Part shown: positions 1-9,188 of the stretch, piece after piece | How positions within the stretch are numbered: position 1 is the stretch's first letter | How the letters are laid out: each line of letters begins with the position of its first letter | NCBI GenBank assembly: GCA_963755335.1 | Contig: CAVWJW010000005.1 | Location: 1 to 64,000, forward strand | Length of the DNA stretch: 64,000 nucleotides | DNA from: UBA10649 sp963755335 | GTDB taxonomy: Bacteria > Actinomycetota > Actinomycetes > S36-B12 | Direction: 5' to 3' | Notes under the pieces: generated by a model | Database searches by the model: none | Seen by the model: the letters and a program-made list of their open reading frames with translations, nothing else | What the model was told of the DNA's origin: nothing | Translations under genes and position numbers: made by a program

Positions 1-13
1 TGGAGGGCCGGAC

Positions 14-87
14 TGGAGCGGGTGACCGGGATCGAACCGGCATGGCCAGCTTGGAAGGCTGGGGCTCTGCCATTGAGCTACACCCGC
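14..87 (-). tRNA. tRNA-Gly (anticodon TCC)
   Basis: Read on the minus strand, this folds as a complete tRNA. The acceptor stem is GCGGGTG paired with CACCCGC, the anticodon stem is CCAGC/GCTGG around loop CTTCCAA, and the T-loop is TTCGATC. Anticodon TCC decodes GGA (Gly). A 3' CCA is encoded at 14-16. It lies downstream of the NUDIX gene on the same strand. Confidence 0.95.
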
Positions 88-150
88 GTGGTGCCCGGCA
101 AGGATAGCCAACCGTTTCGCCACCCCGTCGAGTGGTGAGTCTTCGGGCGG

Positions 151-573
151 CTAGGGGGCCACCTTGCGGACGGCGTTCACGATGTCGGGGAGACTCGCGG
201 GGTGTGCCAGGGTCAACCCGGCCAGTTCGCTGAGCCGGAACCAGCGAAGTTCGTCGTGCTCCTCGGGCGCAGCGTTCACGGGCTCTCCCTCCCATCGGGT
301 GACCAGGAACGCACGCAGGTCCAGGGCTGGGTTGGTGTTCGTGAACGGAATCGGCACCGCGTCGTGGACCGTGACGCCGAGCTCTTCGAGGCACTCACGG
401 CGAACGGCTTGTCCGGGTGACTCTCCAACTTCTACGTGTCCACCAACGAGGTCCCAGCAGTCCGGGTAGGCGCGCCGGGACGGATGGCGATGACCAAGGA
501 GGACACGGCCTTCGCGCACGAGGGCCGCGACGGCGATCTGGATGCGAGCAGCGTCGCCCTCCGGGTCTGTCAC
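151..573 (-). CDS. NUDIX hydrolase, MutT-like
   Basis: 140 aa. A full NUDIX box lies at residues 45-67 with the pattern G-x5-E-x7-REC-LEELGV, which binds the divalent metal and cleaves nucleoside-diphosphate-X substrates. The N-terminal beta strand (AVAALVREGRVLLGHR) and the later PEEHDELRWF segment are typical of MutT/NTP-pyrophosphohydrolase proteins. The actual substrate cannot be told from sequence; a house-cleaning role on oxidised or non-canonical nucleotides is an inference. The gene is monocistronic, followed by tRNA-Gly and preceded by the oppositely placed end of the lipoprotein gene 36 bp away. Confidence 0.85.
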   Translation of the reverse strand: MTDPEGDAARIQIAVAALVREGRVLLGHRHPSRRAYPDCWDLVGGHVEVGESPGQAVRRECLEELGVTVHDAVPIPFTNTNPALDLRAFLVTRWEGEPVNAAPEEHDELRWFRLSELAGLTLAHPASLPDIVNAVRKVAP

Positions 574-608
574 CTTCTCAGCCTAGGGACGTGGCGGTGT
601 CGAGCTGG

Positions 609-2336
609 TTACTGCGTCGGGCACTCCGTCGCGGAGGCCGCCTGGGCGATCAGCTGGAACTTGTCGGTGCGCTCGGTCCCGTTGCGCTGCTTGCCGCGCG
701 CGTAGCCGGTCGTCGTCCCTGAGGTCGTGATCACCAGCTTCAGGTGAGCCCCGAAGCGCTGCATCGTCGCCTTGGCCGGCCCGTTGAACCGGACGCCGCC
801 GGGCAGGCCGACCGCCTTGAGCTCACCGGCGTCCGTGCCGGTCGTCTTGACGACCGTGTCCTCGTCTCCGGGCGCCGGCTCGCTCGGGAACGTCAGCTTG
901 ATGTCGCCGCCCCCCTTGATACCGGGCATGTCCTCGAGCTCGTAGTGGATGACCCAGGGGCCCGCGGCGCTCCCGCAGTTCGTGGCCGTGAACAGGTAGG
1001 GCGGGATGCGCTGGCCGATCGCGTAGCCGCGGATGACCACCGTGTCGAAGGGGACCTTGGCCTTGCCGACGCCGCGGATGGACCGTGACACGAGCGCCAC
1101 GCTGGCCCGATCGTCCTCCTTGTCCGGGGCGATGTACGCGAACGTGGCGTCCGCGTCCACCGCGGTCCCGCTCGGATCCAGCGACGACCCGCCCTCGAGC
1201 TGGCCGGTGACCGTGCCACCGGTGGGCTTGCCGTCGACCTTGCTACGCGGCTGGGCGTTGATCGACACCGGCGTCGATGGCTTCAATCCGCTTGTCTTGG
1301 ACGGAGTCGTCGGGGCATTGAGCTGGACGCAGCGACCGGACTCGATGCCCTGCTTGATCGCCTTGACGATGCCGTCGGTGACCATCGTCTCGGTCATCAT
1401 CCCCAAGAAGCCCCACTGCGAACTCTCCTGCGCGGTGGCGCCGGCCGCCTCGTTCGCGCCACGCGTCGCCGCGCTCACGCCGTCGGGTCCATACGTCGTG
1501 GTCGACGTGATGTCCGCCACCTGCCCGCGCGCGCCTGACTTCGCCTTGTTGTTGGACTTCGTCTCGTAGCCGACGATGTTCGCGCTCTCGTCGACCAGGC
1601 CGGTGAGCTCGATGTCGACGCTGGTCGCTGCGCGACCCGTCCCCGTATCGCTGACTCCCTCGGTGTCGAGGGTGACCTTGGCCGTGAACACCCCGTTGAC
1701 GTCCGGGCACGGGTTGATCTTCCCCTTGAGGTGGACGCTGCCGGTCATGCCCTTCTCCGTCGAGCCCATCTTCCAGTCGATGCTCGCGGACTCGGTCGTC
1801 CCGGAGATCGTCATGTCGCTGGTGTTGTTGCCGGAGCTGTCGTTCCTGTTGACGGACTGCGCCGGCTCGCCGGCCTTGAGGTCGTTCGTCGCGCCGACGG
1901 CACTCGACAGGGCGAGGCTGGTGATCATCCATCCGGCGAACGTCATCCCGCCGAAGCCGGCGTCGCCTGCGGCCACGGGGCCGGCGCCGAACTTGCCGAA
2001 CGCGGGATCGGTCAGGTACGTGCGTGCAGCGGTGACGAGGCTGTCGCTCACTGCCGTGTAGGCGGCGGCGTCAGCGGCGGGCACGAGGGCCCCCTCGGCC
2101 TCGGCGCTGGCGGCGGCCAGCTGCTTCTCCTGCTCGGCGGGGTCCAGCTGCGTGAATGCGGCTACCTCGGCCGCGGCGGCGTCAAGTGACGCTGTCGGCT
2201 GCACGGATGCTCCGGCGGACTGCGCGGCGGGGGCACTCGAGGACGGGCCCGATGTGGTCCCGCTGGAGCAGGCGGCGAGCAGCAGCGATCCTGCCGCCAC
2301 TCCGACGATGCCGATGCGAATGCCCTGACGCCCCAT
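609..2336 (-). CDS. Large secreted lipoprotein of unknown function
   Basis: 575 aa from the ATG at 2336, chosen because it begins a classic lipoprotein signal peptide (MGRQGIRIGIVGVAAG, then lipobox LLAAC). Upstream in-frame codons add a non-signal-like stretch. After the lipidated Cys comes a Ser/Thr/Ala-rich tether of about 40 residues, then a mixed alpha/beta body with a few cysteines. I recognise no family. It should be anchored on the outer face of the membrane. The start region is divergent to the glycosyltransferase gene at 2450, so the 113 bp between them hold both promoters. Confidence 0.7.
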   Translation of the reverse strand: MGRQGIRIGIVGVAAGSLLLAACSSGTTSGPSSSAPAAQSAGASVQPTASLDAAAAEVAAFTQLDPAEQEKQLAAASAEAEGALVPAADAAAYTAVSDSLVTAARTYLTDPAFGKFGAGPVAAGDAGFGGMTFAGWMITSLALSSAVGATNDLKAGEPAQSVNRNDSSGNNTSDMTISGTTESASIDWKMGSTEKGMTGSVHLKGKINPCPDVNGVFTAKVTLDTEGVSDTGTGRAATSVDIELTGLVDESANIVGYETKSNNKAKSGARGQVADITSTTTYGPDGVSAATRGANEAAGATAQESSQWGFLGMMTETMVTDGIVKAIKQGIESGRCVQLNAPTTPSKTSGLKPSTPVSINAQPRSKVDGKPTGGTVTGQLEGGSSLDPSGTAVDADATFAYIAPDKEDDRASVALVSRSIRGVGKAKVPFDTVVIRGYAIGQRIPPYLFTATNCGSAAGPWVIHYELEDMPGIKGGGDIKLTFPSEPAPGDEDTVVKTTGTDAGELKAVGLPGGVRFNGPAKATMQRFGAHLKLVITTSGTTTGYARGKQRNGTERTDKFQLIAQAASATECPTQ

Positions 2337-2449
2337 GCGCTGCCCCCAGCCCCGATGCGCGAGTGTGGGTCCCCGCACGATCGGCCCATCATGGTGCACG
2401 AGGCAGCGCGACGCACGCACGCCGCGTGGCGCGGGGTAGGTTCGCTTTC

Positions 2450-3715
2450 GTGTCCGAACCGCTGCGCATCGCCTGGCTGGTGTATCGCGGCAACCCGCAC
2501 TGCGGGGGCCAGGGCGTCTACACGCGGCACGTGGCGCGCGAGGTGGCGGCGCTGGGTCACCACATCGAGGTGCTGTCCGGCCAGCCGTGGCCCCAGCTCG
2601 ACGACCCGGAGCAGCTGGTCGAGGTCGCCGGCCTGGACCTGTACCGCCAGCCCGATCCGTTCCGCATCCCCCGGCCGTCGGAGTTCCGCGACACCGTCGA
2701 CATGCGCGAGTTCGCGATCATGTGCTCGGCCGGCTTCCCGGAGCCTTGGGCGTTCAGCCAGCGGGCCCGCCGGCTGCTGAAAGACCGTCGCGACGACTTC
2801 GACCTGGTGCACGACAACCAGTGCCTGGGCTCGGGCATCGTCGGACTGATGGACGACGGCTGGCCCGTCTCCGCGACGATCCACCACCCGATCACCGTCG
2901 ACCGCGAGCTCGACCTCGCGCACGCCAAGGGCTGGCGTCGTCGCCTGTCGATGCGCCGCTGGTACGGCTTCCTGAAGATGCAGGTGGGCGTGGCCCGGCG
3001 CATCCCGCGGATCATCACGGTCTCGGAGTCCAGCCGTCGCGACATCGCCGCGCAGATGGGCGTGCCGGCCGATCGCATGACCGTCGTGCACATCGGCGTC
3101 GACCCGTCCGTCTTCCACCCGATGCCCGAGGTCGCGCGCGTCCCGGGACGACTCGTCACCACGGCCAGCTCCGACGTCCCGATGAAGGGCCTGTCGCACC
3201 TGCTCGAGGCGCTTGCCAAGGTGCGCGTCGAGCGCCCGGACGCCCACCTCGTCGTGATCGGCCGGCTGAAGGACGAGAGCGCCGTGCCCGCACAGCTCGA
3301 CCGGCTCGGGCTCGACGACGCGGTGACCTTCGTGTCCGGCGTGACCGAGGCGCGGATCGTCGAGCTGTACGCCGAGGCCGAGGTGGCTGTCGTGCCGTCG
3401 CTGTACGAGGGGTTCTCGCTGCCGGCGATCGAGGCGATGGCCTGCGGGGTGCCTGTCGTGGCCACGACCGGGGGAGCGCTGCCGGAGGTCGTCGGCGCCG
3501 ATGGCGACACCGCGCGCACCGTTCCGCCGGCCGACCCGTCCGCACTGACGCATGCGATCCTCGACCTGCTGCAGGACCCCGACGAGCGGGCGCGCATCGG
3601 CGAGAACGGCCGGCGCCGCGTGCTGGAGCGCTTCACCTGGCGGGCGCACGCCCAGGGCCTCATCGACAACTGGCGCGCCCTCCTGCACGAGCATCGAGCC
3701 GATGCTCACCGTTGA
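2450..3715 (+). CDS. Glycosyltransferase family 4 (GT-B fold)
   Basis: 421 aa from a GTG at 2450, placed after a GGGGTAGG ribosome-binding sequence. The N-terminal Rossmann half opens LRIAWLVYRGNPHCGGQG with the usual glycine-rich acceptor loop. The C-terminal half contains PSLYEGFSLPAIEAMACG, the EX7E-type nucleotide-sugar signature of GT4 retaining enzymes. It probably transfers a sugar to a lipid or polysaccharide acceptor at the cytoplasmic face. It overlaps the following methyltransferase start by 14 bases and forms a cluster with two methyltransferases and a prenyltransferase-like gene, a combination I recall from other actinobacteria; the product is unknown to me. Confidence 0.85.
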   Translation: MSEPLRIAWLVYRGNPHCGGQGVYTRHVAREVAALGHHIEVLSGQPWPQLDDPEQLVEVAGLDLYRQPDPFRIPRPSEFRDTVDMREFAIMCSAGFPEPWAFSQRARRLLKDRRDDFDLVHDNQCLGSGIVGLMDDGWPVSATIHHPITVDRELDLAHAKGWRRRLSMRRWYGFLKMQVGVARRIPRIITVSESSRRDIAAQMGVPADRMTVVHIGVDPSVFHPMPEVARVPGRLVTTASSDVPMKGLSHLLEALAKVRVERPDAHLVVIGRLKDESAVPAQLDRLGLDDAVTFVSGVTEARIVELYAEAEVAVVPSLYEGFSLPAIEAMACGVPVVATTGGALPEVVGADGDTARTVPPADPSALTHAILDLLQDPDERARIGENGRRRVLERFTWRAHAQGLIDNWRALLHEHRADAHR

Positions 3716-4416
3716 CCTCGACCTGCTGGGCGTCGACGCCGCAGAACACGCTGCTCGACATGGGCTGCGGCGGCGGGCGTCATGCCTTCGCCGCCCTGCG
3801 GCGCGGCGCCCGCGTGGTGGCGCTCGATGCCGACGACGCCGAGCTCAAGCAGGTCCTCGGCACGGTGACGGCGATGCGGGAGGCCGGCGAGCTCCCGGCG
3901 TCCGCCGACAGCGTTCCCGTGCAGGGCGATGCGCTCCACCTGCCGTTCGCCGACGCCACGTTCGACCGGATCATCGCGGCCGAGGTGCTCGAGCACATTC
4001 CCGATGACGAAGCGGCGATCGCCGAGCTCGCCCGCGTGCTCACCCCGGGCGGACGCATCGCGGTCACCGTTCCAGCCCGCTTCCCCGAGCGGATCAACTG
4101 GGCGCTCGACGACGAGTACCACGACTTCCCGGGCGGGCACATCCGCATCTACGCGCAGCCGGTGCTCGAGGGTCGGCTCGCGGCGGCGGGCCTGGTCGTG
4201 CGCGGATCGCGGCGCGCGCATGCGCTGCACTCGCCCTACTGGTGGATCCGCTGCGCCGGCGGCGTCAACAACGCCGACCGACTCGTCGCCCGGCGCTACC
4301 ACGACGTGCTGGTGTGGCAGATCATGAAGAACCCCAAGGTTCTTCGCGTGCTCGACGATGCGCTGAACCCGGTGATCGGCAAGAGCCTGATCGTCTACGC
4401 GGAGAAGCCGCGTTGA
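3702..4416 (+). CDS. Class I SAM-dependent methyltransferase (one frame break)
   Basis: Starts with ATG at 3702 inside the end of the glycosyltransferase. The reading frame breaks at about 3741, where removing one G (gcc-g-cag) joins the N-terminus to LLDMGCGGGRH, the SAM-binding motif I. Further motifs are ALDAD (acidic residue binding the ribose), AAEVLEHIPDDE and LTPGGRIAVTVP. This is the UbiE/Methyltransf_11 type. The C-terminus ends KSLIVYAEKPR at 4416, overlapping the next gene's TTG start. It likely methylates the product of the clustered glycosyltransferase. The break looks like a sequencing insertion rather than real decay. Confidence 0.8.
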
Positions 4417-5481
4417 GCCTGACACCGGGCCGAGCTCGATGCGACCGTCGCGGCGATCGCCTCCGTGCAGTGCGCCGACGGGCACATCCCGTGGATCGTC
4501 GGCGGCAAGGCCGACCCGTGGAACATGGTCGAGGCGGCGATGGCGCTCGACGTCGGCGGACGGCACGACGACGCCGTCCGCGTGTACGCGTGGCTCGAGG
4601 CGAACCGGCTCCCGCACGGCGGCTGGTACGCCTACTACGCCGGCGGCGAGGTCAGCGACCGCACTCTCGACACGAACGTGTCGGCGTACGTCGCCACCGG
4701 CGTCTGGCACCACTACCTGTCGACGGAGGACGCGGTCTTCCTGCGCCGGATGTGGCCGATCGTCGAGACCGTCATCGATCACGTCCTCGAGTTCCAGGCG
4801 ACGACCGGCGAGATCGCCTGGCGCGCCGACGATCCCGCCGACGGTGCGCTGCTGACGGGTTCGTCCAGCGTGCACATGAGCCTGCGGTGCGCGATCGCCA
4901 TCGCCATGCGACTCGGCCACGAGCGGCCGGACTGGGAACTCTCGCTCGGCTCGCTCGCCGACGCGATCGCGCATCGGCCGACGCGGTTCCTCGACAAGTC
5001 CCGCTGGGCGATGGACTGGTACTACCCGATCCTGGGCGGCGTGCTGCGCGGTCCCGCGGCGCATCGAGCGCATCGACGGCGGATGGAGCGAGTTCGTCGT
5101 CGACGGCCTTGGCGTGCGCTGCGTCTCGGATCGTCCCTGGATCACCGCGGCCGAGACGTGCGAGCTCGTCATGGCGCTCGACGCGATCGGTGACAACGAC
5201 CGGGCACGCGAGCTGTTCGACTGGGTGCAGTTCCTGCGGCACGACGACGGCTCGTACTGGTGCGGGATGAACTTCGAGGGCGAGCGGCTTCGACCGGCCG
5301 GGGCAGTACTTCACGGCCGACCAGCCGACGTGGAACTCCGCCGCCGTGGTGCTCGCCGCGCATGCGCTGGACGGCGACGGCCCGACCGCCGGGCTGTTCC
5401 GGGGCGCGACGCTCCCGCCCGTCCTCCTGCCGCCGGACCCCCACCCCGCCGCCACCGTCGACGCGACCCAGGTGGTCGTGA
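4413..5481 (+). pseudogene. Prenyltransferase / terpene-cyclase-like alpha-barrel protein (three frame breaks)
   Basis: The recognisable protein runs through three frames: TTG start at 4413, an extra G near 4427-4429, then VQCADGHIPWIVGGKADPWN, a break near 5058, then RCVSDRPWITAAE, a break near 5287, then FDRPGQYFTADQPTWN. Each break is repaired by deleting one base. The repeated helical pattern with WxxG and DGS-type turns resembles the (alpha/alpha)6 barrels of squalene cyclases and prenyltransferase beta subunits, but the DxDD catalytic motif is not visible, so the activity is unknown. The C-terminal end is uncertain (5481-5506). It may be a real pseudogene or an artefact of sequence errors. 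Confidence 0.55.
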
Positions 5482-5515
5482 AACCGGCGGTCCGGAAGGC
5501 CGGTAGCGCGACCAT

Positions 5516-6157
5516 TCAGGTCGTGTCGACGGGGACTAGGACGGAGCGGCGCAGGACGCGCAGGCTGCCGGTCGTCGACTCCGGCGTGAAGCCGTCCGCG
5601 ACGGCCCGCTGCCACACCAGGAACGGCGCCTGGCCGCCGTCGGCCGGATCCTCGAAGACGTCGTGGATCGCCAGCACCCCGCCGGGTGCGACGAAGCCTG
5701 ACCAGGTCGCGTAGTCCGACATCGCGACGTCGAGCGCATGCCCGCCGTCGATGAACAGCAGGCCGACGGGCGTGCGCCAGTGCCGGCCCACCGTGGGGGA
5801 GTCGCCGACGACCGCGATCACGACGTCCTCGAGTTGCGCGTCCTCGATCGTGCGCCGCAGGAACGGCAGCGTGTCCATGCGACCGGTGCGCGGATCGACG
5901 ACGTCGGCGTCGTGATGCTCCCAGCCGGCCTGGTTCTCCTCCGAGCCGTGGTGGTGGTCGACGGTGAACAGCACGGTGCCGGCGGCGCGGGCGGCCGACC
6001 CCAGGTACACCGCGGACTTCCCGCAGTACGAGCCGATCTCGAGCAGGGGCCCCACGGCTCCTGCCGCACAGCCGGCCCGGTGCAGGGCCATGCCTTCGGG
6101 CTCGGGCATGAAGCCCTTCGCCGCATGGGCGACGGCGAGTTCTCGGTCGTTGAGCAC
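5516..6157 (-). CDS. Class I SAM methyltransferase (Methyltransf_24 / cephalosporin-hydroxylase-like)
   Basis: 213 aa. The SAM-binding segment is LLEIGSYCGKSAVYLG, followed by FTVDHHHGS, then LLFIDGGHALDVAMSDYATW and APGGVLAIHDV, all typical of the Methyltransf_24 family. It is convergent with the prenyltransferase-like gene and overlaps or abuts its uncertain 3' end. It probably completes the four-gene modification cluster starting at 2450. The substrate is not predictable. Confidence 0.8.
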   Translation of the reverse strand: MLNDRELAVAHAAKGFMPEPEGMALHRAGCAAGAVGPLLEIGSYCGKSAVYLGSAARAAGTVLFTVDHHHGSEENQAGWEHHDADVVDPRTGRMDTLPFLRRTIEDAQLEDVVIAVVGDSPTVGRHWRTPVGLLFIDGGHALDVAMSDYATWSGFVAPGGVLAIHDVFEDPADGGQAPFLVWQRAVADGFTPESTTGSLRVLRRSVLVPVDTT

Positions 6158-6175
6158 GAGGTAGTGTCTCGCGTC

Positions 6176-6819
6176 ATGAAGATGAGCCGCACGTTGTCCC
6201 TCACCGCCGCCTCCCTCGTCGCCACGTCGATCGTGCTCACGGGCTGCGGATCGAGCAGCAGTTCGTCAGCCTCGACGTCCGCGGCAGCGCCGACGCCTGC
6301 GCCCGCATCATCCGCCGCCCGCATCGGCGGCACCTGCCGCGTCGGGTTCGCCCAGCGCCGAGCTCACGGCCTGGGCCGGTCAGGTCTGCACGCAGGTGGG
6401 CGACCTGAAGGCGTCGGTAACGGGGCTCGGCACCGCGGTTGCCGGTGGCGGAAGCGATATCGGCGCCAGCGTGTCGAAGCAGTTCGACGTCATCAAGGGG
6501 TCGACGAGCTCGCTCGTCACGACGGTCGAGGCGGTGCCTACCGACGGGAGCAGCGCGCCGGAGCTCGTCGCATTGAAGGACAGCGCGGCGAAGACGCAGG
6601 CGTCTATCGACGCCCTGGGTCAGAGTGTCAGCAGCCTCCAGGGCGCCTCCGGCGTTGGCCTGGTCGCAGCACTGGCCGGCGTGGCGGGCGCAGCGCAAGG
6701 ATGCCGGGACGGCCGTGGGCGCGACCGTCGGCACGATCAGTGACGCACTCAAGGGCGGTACCGGAGTGCTGCAGCAGGCGTTCGCGGCGAGCCCGACCTG
6801 CGCGGCGCTCCAGCAGTAG
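6176..6819 (+). CDS. Small secreted lipoprotein (two frame breaks)
   Basis: ATG at 6176 begins a lipoprotein signal (SLTAASLVATSIVLTGC). A Ser/Ala/Pro tether follows, then an all-helical body readable only after deleting one C near 6320 and one G at 6694 (gcagc-g-caagg). The mature part has two cysteines, in AELTAWAGQVC and near the C-terminus (SPTCAALQQ). The same arrangement is seen in the lipoproteins at 23242 and 28206, suggesting a small paralogous family. Function unknown. It is divergent from the methyltransferase at 5516, with only 18 bp between the starts. Confidence 0.6.
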
Positions 6820-7294
6820 TCAGCCCTTGGCCTTCGCCCGCGCGGCCCTGCTGTCGGCGAGGGCCTTCTCGAGCACGGCGATGTACTGCTCGACGGTGCA
6901 TGATCCGATCGCGTCGGCGACGACGTCCAGGGGCAGCGCGTCGAGCGTCTTGAACCGCACGCAGCCCTTGCCCATGTCGAGCTTCTTGCCGCTGGCGGCG
7001 TAGCCCGCCTCGAACCTCTCGCGGAGCACCGCGCTCCCGTAGATGGCGGTGAGGTACAGCGACATGTAGTTCTTCTGCGAGGCCAACGCGGCGTACATCA
7101 GCGGCTTGCCGTTGTACGTGTCCGGGTAGGTCTTCAGCGGGATCTCGTAGCTGATCATTCCCCAGTTCATCGTCTCGACGACTGCCCTTGGGCAGGTTCT
7201 TCCTGATGACGGCACGGACGGCGGAAAGCGCCTTGCGGCGGTCGTCGGGGAGGGAGGCGAGGTAGTCCTTGACGGTCGTGGCGTCGCTCTGCAT
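6820..7294 (-). CDS. DUF1801 / YdhG-like protein (one frame break)
   Basis: Starts MQSDATTVKDYLASLPDDRR at 7294; after an extra base at 7183 the frame continues VVETMNWGMISYEIPLKTYP. The DYLASLP-DR-L--VR N-terminus, the E-x-W/Y-M--Y-P segment and the K-DMGKGCVRFK tail are hallmarks of DUF1801 proteins, related to B. subtilis YdhG, for which an iron-chaperone role has been proposed. It is divergent from the FTR1 iron permease at 7413, so the iron box between them could serve both. Ends KAKG at 6820, convergent with the lipoprotein. Confidence 0.7.
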
Positions 7295-7374
7295 CGCCTC
7301 AACCTAGCCGCGTCGAGCCAATTGCCCGCTCGGTTTGCATCGACCGCGGGCCGTCCCGTACCGTACCGACCAAC

Positions 7375-7393
7375 TTAGGTAACCCTAACTTGT
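7375..7393 (+). promoter_or_regulatory. DtxR/IdeR-type iron box
   Basis: TTAGGTAACCCTAACTTGT closely matches the actinobacterial IdeR/DtxR consensus TWAGGTWAGSCTWACCTWA. It lies 20 bases upstream of the iron permease start and 81 bases from the divergent DUF1801 gene. Fe-bound IdeR/DtxR would be expected to repress transcription when iron is plentiful. Confidence 0.75.
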
Positions 7394-7412
7394 TCGGACG
7401 GCAGGAGAGTCG

Positions 7413-8274
7413 GTGTTCAGCAACTACCTCATCGGGCTGCGCGAAGGTTTCGAGGCAGCACTGATCGTGGCCATCGTGGCCTCCTACCTCGTGCGCACGG
7501 GCAACGGTCACGCCCTGCGGCACGTCTGGATCGGGGTCGGCGCGGCCATCGGGGTGTCCGCCCTGTTCGGCGCCGTGCTCATCCGGATCGACGAGACGCT
7601 CGGGGAGACCATCGAGCCGGCCTTCGCCGGCACGATGTCGCTCATCGCGGTGGGCCTGATCACGTGGATGGTCTTCTGGATGGCGTCGCGGGCCAAGGGC
7701 ATCAGCGCGCACCTCAAGGGCGAGATGGACCGCGCGCTCGCCACCAGCGCGGTGGCCGTCACGATGGTCGCCTTCGTGGCTGTCGTCCGTGAGGGTGCCG
7801 AGACCGCGCTGTTCCTGTGGGCCGGCATCAACTCCGCCGGCAGCACCGCCGCTCCGCTGATCGGGGCCTTGCTGGGCCTGGCCACGGCCGCCGTGCTGGG
7901 CGTCATCGTCTACCGCGGAGCCGTCAAGCTGAACATGGCGCGCGCTCTTCTTCTGGACGGGCCTGCTGCTGATCATCGTCGCCGGTGGCGTGCTGCGGTA
8001 CGCGATCGCGGAGTTCCAGGAGATCGGCTGGCTGCCCGGCGCCGACAACCTCGCCTACGACGTGACCGGCACGTTCCCGGCCGACGGGGTGCCCGCCACC
8101 CTCGTGCGGGGCCTGGTGAACATCACGCCGTCGATGTCGTGGCTCGAGCTGGTCGCATGGGTGCTGTACGTCGGCATCACGCTGACCGCGTTCCTCGTCG
8201 TCATCCGACGCAGCGCCCCGCGGCCGAAGTCGGCCACTGTGCCCAGCACCGCATCGTCCGTCACGACCCGCTGA
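7413..8274 (+). CDS. efeU: FTR1-family high-affinity iron permease (EfeU-like; one frame break)
   Basis: GTG start at 7413 after AGGAGAG. Seven hydrophobic segments with two REXXE motifs, LREGFEA near residue 10 and VVREGAETALFLWAG near residue 128, which are the Fe-binding signatures of FTR1/EfeU permeases. The frame breaks at about 7944 (cgc-g-ctcttc); deleting one G gives NMARLFFWTGLLLIIVAGG and the last TM segments up to 8274. EfeO and EfeB partners are not adjacent, so iron oxidation/reduction partners must lie elsewhere or be absent. Regulation by iron is suggested by the box at 7375. Confidence 0.85.
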
Positions 8275-8292
8275 CGACCCGCGGCTCGGCCG

Positions 8293-9162
8293 CTAGGACC
8301 AGTAGACGTACACCCGCGTGCCCATCGACACGTGATCGAACAGCCACGTCACCTTGGCCATGTCGCGGATATTGATGCAGCCGTGCGACCCGCCGTAGTA
8401 GCCGTCGCGCAGGAAGTACGGCGAGAAGTGCACCGCCTGCCCGCCGTTGAAGAACATGGCGCGCGGCATCCACGTGTGGAACTTGGACGACGTGTGGTCG
8501 AACGCCTTCTCGTGCACGCGGAACGTGCCCTCGCCGGTGGGCGTCCCCGGCAGGCCGAAGCGTGCGTCGGTCGTCATGACGACCTTGCCCTTGACGACGT
8601 AGCGCACGATCTTCTGGGTCTTGTCCGCGCAGACGGCCGTGACCTCGGTGCACTGCTTGGGCAGCTTGCCCATAGTGCCGGCGATGCTCGACAGCTTCTT
8701 CCAGGTCGTCTTGTCGATGACCCCGGTGGACTTGAGGAAGAACTTCACCTGGAACTTCTTCACCGCCGCCTCGGTCGTATCGCCGAACAGCCAGCTGTTC
8801 AGGGTCTTCGGCGTGATGTCGTAGCCCAGCCACGTCAACCGCTGCTGCGCCTTGCTCACCAGCGGGCCGAAATTCCCGTTGCGCAGCGGGAGTTTCCGGC
8901 GGGGCTGCTTCGGGGGCTTGGGCGGCTTGGTCGGCGGCACGGTCGGCGGCGCGGTGACCGTCGGTGGCTCGGTCGGGCTGGGGGTCACGGAGGGGCTCGC
9001 CGCGGCTGACGGGACAGCGGGGCTCGCCGTCGGCCCGGGGGTGGATGCGGTCGGCGTTGCCGACGGGCTGGGGGTGGCGTCGTCAGCGTGCGCCGGTGCG
9101 GACAGCACCGACGTCGCCAGAGCACACAGGAGCACGGCTGCCCCTGCACGACGCCACGTCAC
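8293..9162 (-). CDS. L,D-transpeptidase (YkuD domain) with peptidoglycan-binding domain
   Basis: 289 aa from a GTG at 9162. Order: signal peptide (residues 1-27, ending APAHA), a Pro/Thr/Ser-rich linker (28-90), a PG_binding_1-like helical domain (about 95-165), then a YkuD catalytic domain. The active site is the H-x13-SHGCINIR pattern with His245, His260 and Cys262. Such enzymes form 3-3 crosslinks in peptidoglycan or attach proteins to it, outside the membrane. An extended upstream open frame is not credible because it overlaps the next gene. The 18-bp gap to the FTR1 stop indicates convergent transcription. Confidence 0.85.
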   Translation of the reverse strand: MTWRRAGAAVLLCALATSVLSAPAHADDATPSPSATPTASTPGPTASPAVPSAAASPSVTPSPTEPPTVTAPPTVPPTKPPKPPKQPRRKLPLRNGNFGPLVSKAQQRLTWLGYDITPKTLNSWLFGDTTEAAVKKFQVKFFLKSTGVIDKTTWKKLSSIAGTMGKLPKQCTEVTAVCADKTQKIVRYVVKGKVVMTTDARFGLPGTPTGEGTFRVHEKAFDHTSSKFHTWMPRAMFFNGGQAVHFSPYFLRDGYYGGSHGCINIRDMAKVTWLFDHVSMGTRVYVYWS

Positions 9163-9188
9163 GCGGCAACGGTATGCCCGCTCTTGCG

